A stretch of DNA of 50,298 nt from Mycetocola reblochoni REB411 (lineage in GTDB: Bacteria; Actinomycetota; Actinomycetes; Actinomycetales; Microbacteriaceae): positions 1 to 50,298 of the forward strand of contig NZ_FUKR01000071.1 of the NCBI RefSeq assembly GCF_900163835.1, written 5' to 3'. The position numbers and the translations under genes were made by a program. This document shows positions 16,231 through 24,301 of this stretch, piece by piece. Numbering within the stretch: position 1 is the first letter of the stretch; each line of letters opens with the position of its first letter. Under the pieces are notes generated by a model. That model was not told the DNA's origin. It searched no databases and was given only the letters and a program-made list of their open reading frames with translations.

Positions 16231-17772
16231 ATGAGCGCCGCCAGACGACTCCTCAGCCGCGCGCCGGCCGTCTCCGTGCGGATGCGCATCGTCATGGCGA
16301 TGCTCATCGTCACGGCGCTCGGCCTCGCCGTCGCGGGGACGACGGTCTACCTGCTGCAGCGCGAACGCATCCTCGCCCAGGTGGACGCCGAGCTGCACAT
16401 CAGGGTGGAGAGCGTCCGGGCCGTCATCGAGGGCGTCCAGCCGACGCCGTCGTCGCCCGGAACGGGGACCGTGACACCCAGCGAGACGGAGCCGCGCTTC
16501 TCCGACGTCGACGAGGCCGTTCGGCAGGCGGTCCAGCAGGTGCAGCCGGACAACTTCGAGGGCGCCCTCGGCATCGTCGACGGCGTGGCGCGCTACGCCC
16601 CCGGCATCGGAGCGGCCCTCGCCCTCGCCGACGACCCCGCGCTCGTCGCCCTCGCCGGCGGCGTCGCCGAGCGTGGCGTGGTGGCGATCGGCACGACCGA
16701 GTCGTCCTTCGGCACGCTCAGGTACCTCGTCGTCCCCATCACGATCGACGGCGCGGAGGGGACGGGGGCGTACCTCGCCGCGGTCGACCTCGAGGCCGAG
16801 CTCGCCGACCTCGGCGAGACGATGCGCAGCTACACCTGGGTCAGCCTGTTCGTCGTCGTCGCCGTGCTCGTCGTGGGGCTCATCGTCGCGGGTCGGGTGC
16901 TCCGACCGTTGCGCCTGCTGCAGGAGTCGGCGTCACGGATCACGGCGAGCGACCTGTCCGAGCGCATCCCCGTGGGCGCCAGGGACGACCTGGGCGAGCT
17001 CACCCGGACCGTCAACGGGATGATCGAGCGCCTCGAGGACTCCTTCCACGCCAGGAGACGGCTGCTCGACGACGTCAGACACGAACTGAAGACGCCGATC
17101 ACGATCGTGAGGGGGAACATCGAGGTCCTCGACCCGGCCGACCCGTCCGAGGTGGCCGAGGTCATGGAGCTGGCCACCGAGGAGCTGGACCGGATGGCGC
17201 TGCTCATCGACGACATCGCCCTGCTGGCCGACGTCGAGTCCCCCGGGCTGACGCTCACCGAGGTGAGCCTGCCCGTGCTCACGGAGCGGCTGCTCAGCCG
17301 GGTGCAGGCCTACGCCGGCCACCGCTGGGAGCTCGCGCGGGTCGACGAGGGCGTCGTCGTCGCCGACGGCCAGCGGATCCTTCAAGCGTGGCTCCAGCTG
17401 GCGGACAACGCGGCGAAGTACGCGCCGGAGGGCACGACGATCACGCTGTCCGCGCGGATCGTCGGCGACCGCGCCGAGCTCTCCGTCTCCGACAGGGGGC
17501 CGGGGGTCCCGCGCGAGGCGAGGGAGCGCATCTTCGAGAGGTTCGGCCGTGCCCACGCGGGCCGGGGCGTCGACGGCTCCGGCCTCGGCCTCGCGATCGT
17601 GCAGGCCATCGCCGTGCAGCACGGCGGTGCCGTCCTGCTCGACAGCGCGGAGGGTCTCGGCTCGACCTTCCTGATCGTCATCCCCGTCGCCGGGCCCGGC
17701 GGGACCGCGGGCGAGGCGGAGGGAGACGGCACGGGACACCCGGGGCCGGAGGGGAGTGCGGAACGATGGTGA
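16231..17772 (+). CDS. Sensor histidine kinase
   Basis: A 513-residue membrane kinase. Order of parts: transmembrane helix (about residues 16-40), an extracytoplasmic sensor region of some 160 residues with a low-complexity TPSSPGTGTVTPSE stretch, a second helix (about 201-222), a HAMP linker, then the H-box DDVRHELKTP with the phosphorylated His near 284, N-box LADNAAKYAPEG (about 390), G1 SDRGPGVP and G2 GSGLGLAI (about 449). It should phosphorylate the OmpR-type regulator encoded next, whose ATG lies inside its last codons (ATGGTGA). The signal is unknown. The pit transporter lies upstream, but the leaderless promoter makes this a separate unit. Confidence 0.92.
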   Translation: MSAARRLLSRAPAVSVRMRIVMAMLIVTALGLAVAGTTVYLLQRERILAQVDAELHIRVESVRAVIEGVQPTPSSPGTGTVTPSETEPRFSDVDEAVRQAVQQVQPDNFEGALGIVDGVARYAPGIGAALALADDPALVALAGGVAERGVVAIGTTESSFGTLRYLVVPITIDGAEGTGAYLAAVDLEAELADLGETMRSYTWVSLFVVVAVLVVGLIVAGRVLRPLRLLQESASRITASDLSERIPVGARDDLGELTRTVNGMIERLEDSFHARRRLLDDVRHELKTPITIVRGNIEVLDPADPSEVAEVMELATEELDRMALLIDDIALLADVESPGLTLTEVSLPVLTERLLSRVQAYAGHRWELARVDEGVVVADGQRILQAWLQLADNAAKYAPEGTTITLSARIVGDRAELSVSDRGPGVPREARERIFERFGRAHAGRGVDGSGLGLAIVQAIAVQHGGAVLLDSAEGLGSTFLIVIPVAGPGGTAGEAEGDGTGHPGPEGSAERW

Positions 17773-18422
17773 GGATCCTGATCGCGGAGGACGAGGAGCG
17801 CATCGTCGCCTTCGTCGCCAAGGGGCTGCGGCAGAACGGGTACGAGGTGTCGACGGTGTCGACGGGCACCGCCGCACTGGCCGAGCTCAGGCGCGGCGCA
17901 CACGACCTGGTGCTGCTCGACGTGGGCCTGCCCGAGCTGAACGGCTTCGACGTCCTCGGCCAGGTCCGTCGTGAGGGCATCAGCACTCCGGCGATCATCG
18001 TGACCGCGAGGACGGGGGTGCAGGACACCGTGACCGGTCTGGAGCTCGGCGCATCGGACTACATCGCCAAGCCGTTCCGCTTTGACGAGCTGCTGGCCAG
18101 GGTCAGGGTGCGGCTGCGCGAGCACCACGGCGACGCGGCCGTGCTGGAGCTCGGCGACGTCCGTCTCGACCTGCGCGCCCGGAGGGCGAGCGTGGCAGGG
18201 AGGGACGTCGAACTGTCGGCCAGGGAGTTCGCGCTCGCCGAGGAGCTGTTCCGGCACCGCGGTCAGGCGCTGTCGCGCGAGCAGCTGCTCAGCAGGGTGT
18301 GGGGCATCGACTTCGACCCCGGCTCGAACGTGGTCGACGTGTACGTGCGGTACGTGCGCAACAAGCTCGGCGCCGGGGTTATCGCCACGGTGCGGGGACT
18401 GGGGTACCGCGCGGGGGAGTGA
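17766..18422 (+). CDS. OmpR-family response regulator
   Basis: A 218-residue regulator. The receiver domain has acidic residues EDEE near the start, the phosphoacceptor Asp52 in LLDVGLP, a conserved Thr in VTART and Lys in AKPF (near 101). The C-terminal winged helix (about residues 125-218) ends with VDVYVRYVRNKLG and TVRGLGYR, typical of the OmpR/PhoB group that binds DNA as dimers. It overlaps the sensor kinase gene by seven bases and is its obvious partner. The target genes are not evident. Transcription ends in the long hairpin at 18453-18499. Confidence 0.93.
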   Translation: MVRILIAEDEERIVAFVAKGLRQNGYEVSTVSTGTAALAELRRGAHDLVLLDVGLPELNGFDVLGQVRREGISTPAIIVTARTGVQDTVTGLELGASDYIAKPFRFDELLARVRVRLREHHGDAAVLELGDVRLDLRARRASVAGRDVELSAREFALAEELFRHRGQALSREQLLSRVWGIDFDPGSNVVDVYVRYVRNKLGAGVIATVRGLGYRAGE

Positions 18423-18452
18423 GTCGGGTCCGGCCAGGGCCGGCCGGGGCGC

Positions 18453-18499
18453 GTCTGTCCCTGTCGGGCCGTGCGTCGCGGCTGCCGAGCGGGACAGAC
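18453..18499. terminator. Terminator between convergent operons
   Basis: GTCTGTCCC (18453-18461) pairs with GGGACAGAC (18491-18499); the 29 bases between can pair further. It separates the response regulator from the seven-gene minus-strand operon and may work in both directions. Confidence 0.65.
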
Positions 18500-18503
18500 A
18501 CCG

Positions 18504-18881
18504 TCAGTCGTCCGTGTCGTCGTCCCCGTCGTCATCCCGGTCGTCGTCGTCCGTGTCGTCGTCCCCGTCGTCGTCGACCTCCGTCGGCGGGGGCTGCACC
18601 GTGTCCGGCTGCGCTGGCGTCCCCGTGGACCCGGCAGACCCGTCACCGGGCGAGCCCTGGCCGTCGGCCGTTCCCTGCGAGGGCGAGGGATCGGCGTCCG
18701 GCGTCGTCGCCGGAGCGGACGGCGGCGCGCTGCCGATGACGACGGGCTCCTCGAGGACGGTCTGCTCGGGGCGGGGAGGATCGAACGCCTGCGCGATGCT
18801 CAGCGCGCCCCACGTCACGGCGGCCAGCCCGAGGACGGCGACGAGCACAATGCCGAGGACACCGCGGGTGCGGGGGGTCAT
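18504..18881 (-). CDS. Membrane-anchored protein with aspartate-rich tail
   Basis: A 125-residue protein of unknown family. It starts with MTPRTRG, followed by one hydrophobic helix (about residues 8-30), which should act as an uncleaved anchor with the rest outside the cell. The middle is rich in Pro, Ser, Thr, Ala and Gly and is probably disordered. The last 25 residues are almost only Asp with a few Gly, Thr and Arg (blocks DDDGDDDTDD repeated). A 26-base direct repeat (18508-18533 and 18547-18572) encodes this tail. Such a tail could bind calcium or other cations, or positively charged wall polymers. Its ATG overlaps the stop of the upstream phosphotransferase (ATGA), so it belongs to the operon. 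Confidence 0.75.
   Translation of the reverse strand: MTPRTRGVLGIVLVAVLGLAAVTWGALSIAQAFDPPRPEQTVLEEPVVIGSAPPSAPATTPDADPSPSQGTADGQGSPGDGSAGSTGTPAQPDTVQPPPTEVDDDGDDDTDDDDRDDDGDDDTDD
18508..18572. repeat. 26-base direct repeats in the Asp-tail coding region
   Basis: Two identical 26-base copies (18508-18533 and 18547-18572), rich in GTC/GTCGTC, encode the aspartate blocks. They are 39 bases apart start to start, which keeps the reading frame. Confidence 0.8.
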
Positions 18882-20002
18882 GCGGTCGCTCCTTCCCGTG
18901 ACAGCCGACGAAGCCGGGCGGCCAGGCGCTGCGACCCCGGCCTGACGGCGAAGACCAGTCCCAGCCGGGCCAGTGCGGCGCGCTCCCACTCTGCCAGTCG
19001 TCGGGCGCCCACGCCACGGGCCTCGGCACGGCGTCGGATCGCGGCGGCCGCGCGGGCGTGCCCGTCGTCGCTCAGCAGCCCGGTCGTCCGGTGCATGGTC
19101 ATGTGGGCGAGCAGGTTCCCCAGGTCCAGCCCGGCCGGGGCGTGGCACGCCGTGTCCAGGTCGATGAGGGCCACGGCCCGGGCGGACACGAGGAGCTGCC
19201 CGTCGTGGAGGTCCCTGTGCGCGGGAACGGCGGGGCCGTCGTCGTCGGCCCCCGCGCGGAGCCGCTCCGTGACCGCGGTGACGGCCGCCTCGGCGGCGAG
19301 ATCGGTGCCGAGCGTCGTGCGGATCCTCGCCGCCCAGCCGTCGAGCACGGCCACCTCCGCGGCCACGTCGTGAACGGTGGTGGCCGGCGGCTCGGCGGGA
19401 CGCGCGCCCTGCCCTCCCCGCGGTGCCGCGCCGCTCGCGTCCGCCGGGGACGCGCCCGGTGCGTCGGCCACGGCGGCGTCGGCCGACTCCCAGAGCTGCC
19501 AGGCCCGAGCCCAGGACTCCGCGTCGTGCGCGGTACTGATCAGGGGACGACCGGGCACGCGCTCGATGGCCACGACGCCGTCGCCCAGGATGCGGTGCCG
19601 CGGCAGCAGGTAGCCGGAGCCGAGCGGCGCGGCGCGTCCGGCGCCGTCGAGAACCCTCCCCGCGGTGCCGGGGCGGACGACCTTGACGAAGCGCTCGCCG
19701 TCGTCGAGGACGGCACGCCGCCCGGCCCGGTGCGACAGCAGACGGCCCGTGACGCCGGCGAGCGCGGGCAGGCCGGGGTCCTCGCCGTGCGGGTACACCT
19801 CGACGTCGCCTCCCCGGTGCAGGAGTCCGGCGTGGATCGGCCCGGTCGGGGCGCCGTGGTCGTTTCCCGCCCGGTCGGGCCCGTGCCGTCTCAGCTCGAC
19901 CGCGAGGCCGCGACGGTGCGGCCAGGCCCGGGTCACCCGATAGCGGGACCCCTCGTGCTCGAGCTCGTCCGGCACCGTCACCGGTGCTGTGATCGTGGTC
20001 AT
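18878..20002 (-). CDS. APH-fold phosphotransferase (second of two)
   Basis: A 374-residue protein with the aminoglycoside phosphotransferase/choline kinase fold. Visible motifs: GERFVKVVRPG with a likely ATP-binding Lys, the catalytic loop AHRDLHDGQLLV (Asp near residue 262) and the metal-binding LIDLDTA. The Asn usual in the catalytic loop is Gln here. A Pro/Ala/Asp-rich insert near residues 190-215 is probably a flexible loop. It should transfer phosphate from ATP to a small hydroxylated molecule, for example a sugar or glycoside; the substrate is unknown. The ATG at 20002 overlaps the stop of the preceding kinase (ATGA), and its own stop overlaps the Asp-tail gene. It is unlikely to be a drug-resistance gene given the operon context. 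Confidence 0.8.
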   Translation of the reverse strand: MTTITAPVTVPDELEHEGSRYRVTRAWPHRRGLAVELRRHGPDRAGNDHGAPTGPIHAGLLHRGGDVEVYPHGEDPGLPALAGVTGRLLSHRAGRRAVLDDGERFVKVVRPGTAGRVLDGAGRAAPLGSGYLLPRHRILGDGVVAIERVPGRPLISTAHDAESWARAWQLWESADAAVADAPGASPADASGAAPRGGQGARPAEPPATTVHDVAAEVAVLDGWAARIRTTLGTDLAAEAAVTAVTERLRAGADDDGPAVPAHRDLHDGQLLVSARAVALIDLDTACHAPAGLDLGNLLAHMTMHRTTGLLSDDGHARAAAAIRRRAEARGVGARRLAEWERAALARLGLVFAVRPGSQRLAARLRRLSREGATA

Positions 20003-21273
20003 TCCATGGCCTCCTCTGCGGCGTGGACGTGGTCGTGGAGCAGCCGTGCCGCCTCCGGCAGCTGGCCGCGGAACGGCTCGACCGCGCGGGCGAGCAGACC
20101 CAGCGCGATCCACCCCCCGAGGGCGGCGGGGGCGAGGGCCGTCGTCGTCAGCCCGCTCAGCGCGTGCAGCGCCTCGGGGCCGGCGACGGCCCCCGGGACG
20201 AGCGAGCGGTGTGCGAGGAGGCTCGTGCTGACAACGGCCGACTGCAGCCCGCCGAGCTCCTCTGCGACCGTGCCCCTCCGGCAGCGGTCCCAGTCGATGA
20301 GCCGCAGCTCCGTTCCCTCCCTGAGCAGCTGGTCGGGCGAGAGGTCGCCGTGGATCGGGACGAGCCGGTCCGTGTCCTCGCGGGCGATCGCGTCGAGGGC
20401 CCGCGCGGCGATGTGGTGCGCGGCGTCGGCGGCCGAGGGGGCGATCGCCCTGATCGCGTCGACCGCGGTTCGCGCGATGGCGGCCGGATCGCGGCCGCTG
20501 AGCGCCGGCAGCGTGTCTCCGGCGGCGTGCACGCGGTGGAGGGCGTCGGCGAGCGCGGCACGGAGCTCATCCGATCCCGGCGTCGCCGGGGCCCCCGCCG
20601 AGCCGTCCCGCAGCCCGAGGGCACGAGCATCGGGTGAGGACCCGTCGCCCCAGTACGGCGAGTGCTGGACGACGCCGTGCCGTCCGATGCGGTGCTCGTC
20701 GAGGGGGAGGACGGGGACTGCAGCCGCCGCGAGCGCCGCGTGCAGCCGCGGTCCGGCCGCAGCGGTGTGCCGCATGAGCTTCGCCACGACCGGGGTGGCG
20801 GAGTCCGTGTCGCCGGCGACGCGGTGTCGCGGAGCGCTCATCACGAGGCGCCGGAGCGGGTTGTGCTTCAGCAGTGCGGGCTCGCGGTGCGCGACCCTCG
20901 ACGTCGGAACGGCGCCGTCCGTGCCTGCCGTGCCGCCGGCGTCGAGCCCGACGCGGTGCAGCAGGCGGGCGAGCACCCGGTCGCTGCCGGCGGGGCCGAC
21001 GAGCACGCCCGCGGCCGGCTCGGTCAGCAGGATGCCGTGCTCGCGGGCCAGGAGGCGGGTCTTCGCCGCCTTCACCGGGTCCGCGTACGCCTGGAGGAGC
21101 CGGGGGCCGTGCTCGCCGTGCAGGGCCATCACGATCGCGTGGCGTGGTTTGAACCGCAGCCGGGCGACGGTGACGTCCGCCCCGAGCAGTTCGGCGCGGC
21201 CCGCCTCGTCCAGCAGCCGGTGCCCGGAGGGGATGCCCGTCACGTCGGGGGAGACGGTCGCTGCGGGGGTCAT
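19999..21273 (-). CDS. APH-fold phosphotransferase (first of two)
   Basis: A 424-residue protein of the same fold as its downstream neighbour but only distantly similar. It has the catalytic loop VPIHGDLSPDQLL (Asp near residue 307) and LIDWDRC as metal-binding motif. As in the neighbour, the loop Asn is Gln. In the N-lobe, RLLQAYADPVKAAKT sits where related kinases have a Lys in a pattern like LKxYxDP, so the usual ATP-anchoring Lys may be Gln here; this alignment is by eye. Its ATG overlaps the stop of the ABC exporter by four bases. Two kinases from one operon may act on different substrates, or one may be regulatory. Confidence 0.78.
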   Translation of the reverse strand: MTPAATVSPDVTGIPSGHRLLDEAGRAELLGADVTVARLRFKPRHAIVMALHGEHGPRLLQAYADPVKAAKTRLLAREHGILLTEPAAGVLVGPAGSDRVLARLLHRVGLDAGGTAGTDGAVPTSRVAHREPALLKHNPLRRLVMSAPRHRVAGDTDSATPVVAKLMRHTAAAGPRLHAALAAAAVPVLPLDEHRIGRHGVVQHSPYWGDGSSPDARALGLRDGSAGAPATPGSDELRAALADALHRVHAAGDTLPALSGRDPAAIARTAVDAIRAIAPSAADAAHHIAARALDAIAREDTDRLVPIHGDLSPDQLLREGTELRLIDWDRCRRGTVAEELGGLQSAVVSTSLLAHRSLVPGAVAGPEALHALSGLTTTALAPAALGGWIALGLLARAVEPFRGQLPEAARLLHDHVHAAEEAME

Positions 21274-23123
21274 CGCGTCGCCACCTCCTCCGTCGTGTCG
21301 TCCCGGTCGCCTGCGTCGGCGCCCGTCTCGGCGGCGTGGGCACGGAGCCAGCCCGCGAGGCGGCTGCCCGGGTCGGCGGCGAGCTCGGCGGGGGTCCCGT
21401 CCTCCTGGACGTCGCCGTCGGCGAGCCAGATGACCCGGTCGGCGCCGGCCAGCTGCTCCGCGTCATGGGTGATCGCCAGTGTCGTCCTGCCCGCGCCGAG
21501 GCGGCGCAGTGCGGCGCGCACGAGCGTTCGCGACTGCGGGTCGAGCCCCGTCGTCGCCTCGTCGAGGACGACGATCGGCGCGTCCCTGAGCAGGGCCCGC
21601 GCGATCGCGATGCGCTGCCGCTGACCGCCGGAGAGGGTGGCGCCGCGCTCGCCGATCTCGGTGAGGTAGCCGTCGGGGAGCGCCCGGATGAAGCCGTCGG
21701 CCTCCGCCGCCCTGGCGGCCGAGGCCACCTCCTCGTCGCTGGCGTCCAGGCGCCCGTGTCGGATGTTCTCCAGGATGCTCCCGTGGAACAGCACCGCCTC
21801 CTGGTGGACGACCGCGATGCTGCCGCGCACGCCGCGCAGCGGCAGATCGTCCAGCGGCCGGCCGTCGAGGAGGATCCTCCCGCTCTCCGGGTCCTGCAGG
21901 CGCGACAGCAGTGCCGCCAGCGTCGACTTCCCCGCCCCGGACGGGCCGACGACGGCGACGGTCTGGCCGGCGGGGATCGTCAGCGAGAGCGCGTCGAACA
22001 CGAGCGCTCCGCGGCCGTCCCTCACCCGGACCCCGTCCAGCTCGATTCGCCCGGCGACGGAAGGCATGTGGCCTTCGGGGTTTTTGTCCACGATCTCGGG
22101 GTCCTCGTCGAGCAGGTCGGCGACGCGCTCGCCACTCGCCGCCGCTCGGGCGATCCGGCCCTGGTACTTGGCCAGGTCCTTGAGGGGCTTGAGCGCGATC
22201 TTCAGGTACATCAGGAAAATGACCAGATCGCCCGGCGTCATGGAGCCGCGCATGACCTGGATCGCCCCGACGGTGAGAACGACGGCCGTGGACACGCCGA
22301 CGAGCACGTCGGTGCGCCGCTCCAGCGCGGCGGAGAGGCGCTTCGCCTTGACGCCCTCGGTCAGCGCCTGGACGTTCCCCGCGGTGAAGCGCCCGGCGAC
22401 GGTCGACTCCAGCCCGAAGCTCTGCACCACCCCGATCGCGGCGATCGACTCCGACGCCGTGCTCGCCAGCGCCCCCTCTCCGCGGCGGGTCGCCCGGGAG
22501 CTGAGCGTGATCTCGCGTGAGCTGCGTCGGGCGAACAGGAGGTACACGCCGCAGCTGGCGAGTACGACGACGGCGAGGATCGGGTCGAGCAGCGCCATGA
22601 CCACGGTGAGCACGACGAGCGTGAGCACGTTGCCGACGAGGGGGAGCCCCGCCGTGACGGCGACCTCCTGCACGCGGCCGATGTCGGCGACGAGGCGTTG
22701 GACGGTGTCGCCCAGGGCGGTCCCCGCGTGGTGGCGGACGGACAGCGCCTGCACGTGCGCGAAGACCCGGGCGCGCAGCGCGGTGGCCACGCGGGAGCCG
22801 GCGATCGCGAAGGCGACGGTCGAGAGGTAGCCGGCGAGCGCCCGCAGGACGGCGAGCCCGAGCAGGCCGATCCCGCAGCCGAGCAGCAGCCCGACGCTGG
22901 CCTGGGGCGCGCCGCCCGCCGCGCCCAGGTCGGCCCCGAGGCGGGCGGAGACCGCGTCGACGGCGAACTTGATCGGCCACGGCTCGAGCACGCGCAGGGC
23001 GACCTCGAGCAGCAGCGCGGCCAGCCCCCCGGCCATCAGCGCCCTGTTGCCGTTCAGCTGGGGACGGAGCGTCTCGACCGTGCGGCGCAGCGGCCCGGCC
23101 GGCCGAGGCGTGCGGCGGCTCAT
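21270..23123 (-). CDS. ABC exporter, fused membrane and ATPase domains
   Basis: A 617-residue half-transporter of the type I exporter (MsbA-like) kind that would work as a homodimer. The first 330 residues carry about six membrane helices (MAGGLAALLLEVALRVLEPW onward). The nucleotide-binding domain has Walker A GPSGAGKST (about 394), the signature LSGGQRQR (about 495), Walker B IVVLDEAT and the H-loop AITHD. Exporters of this kind move lipids, glycolipids, peptides or drugs outward. Here three glycosyltransferases lie upstream and two phosphotransferases downstream, with four-base overlaps at both ends, so the most likely cargo is the product of those enzymes. Confidence 0.88.
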   Translation of the reverse strand: MSRRTPRPAGPLRRTVETLRPQLNGNRALMAGGLAALLLEVALRVLEPWPIKFAVDAVSARLGADLGAAGGAPQASVGLLLGCGIGLLGLAVLRALAGYLSTVAFAIAGSRVATALRARVFAHVQALSVRHHAGTALGDTVQRLVADIGRVQEVAVTAGLPLVGNVLTLVVLTVVMALLDPILAVVVLASCGVYLLFARRSSREITLSSRATRRGEGALASTASESIAAIGVVQSFGLESTVAGRFTAGNVQALTEGVKAKRLSAALERRTDVLVGVSTAVVLTVGAIQVMRGSMTPGDLVIFLMYLKIALKPLKDLAKYQGRIARAAASGERVADLLDEDPEIVDKNPEGHMPSVAGRIELDGVRVRDGRGALVFDALSLTIPAGQTVAVVGPSGAGKSTLAALLSRLQDPESGRILLDGRPLDDLPLRGVRGSIAVVHQEAVLFHGSILENIRHGRLDASDEEVASAARAAEADGFIRALPDGYLTEIGERGATLSGGQRQRIAIARALLRDAPIVVLDEATTGLDPQSRTLVRAALRRLGAGRTTLAITHDAEQLAGADRVIWLADGDVQEDGTPAELAADPGSRLAGWLRAHAAETGADAGDRDDTTEEVATR

Positions 23124-24301
23124 GACGCGACCCGCGTTGCGGCGGGGGCCGGAGACGTCGACGGTGCCAGGCTCGCCTCGAGGACGCCGTCCCAGGAGTG
23201 GCGCTCCACCGCCCGCGCGCGGCCCGCCGTGGCGAGCGCGGTTCGGCGTTCCGGATCGGCGGCGAGGTCGCTCAGTGCGGTGGCGAGCGCGGCCGGGTCG
23301 CCCGGCGGCACGAGGACGCCGCAGCCGTCGATGAGCCGGGGGATCTGTCCGACGCGGCTCGCCACGACCGGCACGCCGGCGGCGAGGTACTCGACGACCT
23401 TGAGGGGGGAGAAGTAGTCGTCCGCCTCGGCGGGGTACGGCGCCGTCGCGATGTCCATGAGCGCGTACTCCTTCGGTACGTCCTCCGGTGCGAGGGAGCC
23501 CGTGAACACGGCCGGAACACCGGCCGCGTCCGCGCGCCGGCTCAGCTCCCGGCGTTCGGGCCCGTCGCCGACCACGCGGAGGGTGAGGTCGGCTCCGGCA
23601 TTCCTGGCGAGGGCGAGTGCGTCGACGAGGGTCTGCGTGCCGTGCCACGGCTTGAGCGTCCCGACGAAGCCGACGGTGATGGGCCGTCGCCCCTCGCCGC
23701 GGCCGGTCGGAGGGGCGGCAGCGGGGTCGGCGGGGACGAATCGGGCCGGGTCGACGCCGTTGGGGACGACCCGGGTCCGTGCCGGGTCCGCGCCGCGTCG
23801 AACCGCCCACGCCGCGACCGGGGCTGACACGGCGATGACCGTGTCGGCGGCGGCGAGCGTTGCGGCGACGTCGGCGAGGGCACCCTCCTCGTCGACGAGG
23901 ACGCGGTGTCGGGCCTGCTCCTCGACGAGCGGGGAGTTCACCTCGACGATGAGGCGCGCGGATGCTCCCGCGGCCGCGCGGGCGCCCGCCGTCGAGAACA
24001 GGCTGAGACGCTCGTAGACGACGTCGGGCCCCCACCGGACGGCCGCGTCCGCGAGCCGCTCGGCCGCGGTCCGCTGCGCGCGCTCGCGCCGCTCGGCGGG
24101 GGCCGAGCCGACCGGTTCGACGCTCACCGGGAGCTCGGCGAGGTCGGAGGGCACGTCGTCTCCTCTGCTGGCGGCGAAGACGTGGACCTCGTGGCCGCGG
24201 GCCCTAGCGGCGCGGACGATCGCCTGGACGTGAACGCTCGCCCCCTTGCGCCCGAACACGGGGATCCCCGGGTCCGCGACGATGTAGGCGATCCGGGTCA
24301 T
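23120..24301 (-). CDS. GT4-family glycosyltransferase
   Basis: A 393-residue GT-B fold enzyme. The N-lobe begins with MTRIAYIVADPGIPVFGRKGASVHVQ, a glycine-rich acceptor loop; the C-lobe has VGFVGTLKPWHG, a GDGPER turn and, for the donor, SPLKVVEYLAAGVPVVAS, the E-x7-E region of retaining GT4 enzymes. It transfers a sugar from a nucleotide-sugar to an unknown acceptor in the cytoplasm. The ATG at 24301 overlaps the stop of the upstream glycosyltransferase by four bases and the stop overlaps the ABC exporter start in the same way. Confidence 0.87.
   Translation of the reverse strand: MTRIAYIVADPGIPVFGRKGASVHVQAIVRAARARGHEVHVFAASRGDDVPSDLAELPVSVEPVGSAPAERRERAQRTAAERLADAAVRWGPDVVYERLSLFSTAGARAAAGASARLIVEVNSPLVEEQARHRVLVDEEGALADVAATLAAADTVIAVSAPVAAWAVRRGADPARTRVVPNGVDPARFVPADPAAAPPTGRGEGRRPITVGFVGTLKPWHGTQTLVDALALARNAGADLTLRVVGDGPERRELSRRADAAGVPAVFTGSLAPEDVPKEYALMDIATAPYPAEADDYFSPLKVVEYLAAGVPVVASRVGQIPRLIDGCGVLVPPGDPAALATALSDLAADPERRTALATAGRARAVERHSWDGVLEASLAPSTSPAPAATRVAS

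Noticed and set aside
18878-21273. Aminoglycoside resistance genes
   Set aside because: The APH fold is shared by many kinases for sugars, choline and other metabolites. Operon context and divergent catalytic loops do not support drug modification.
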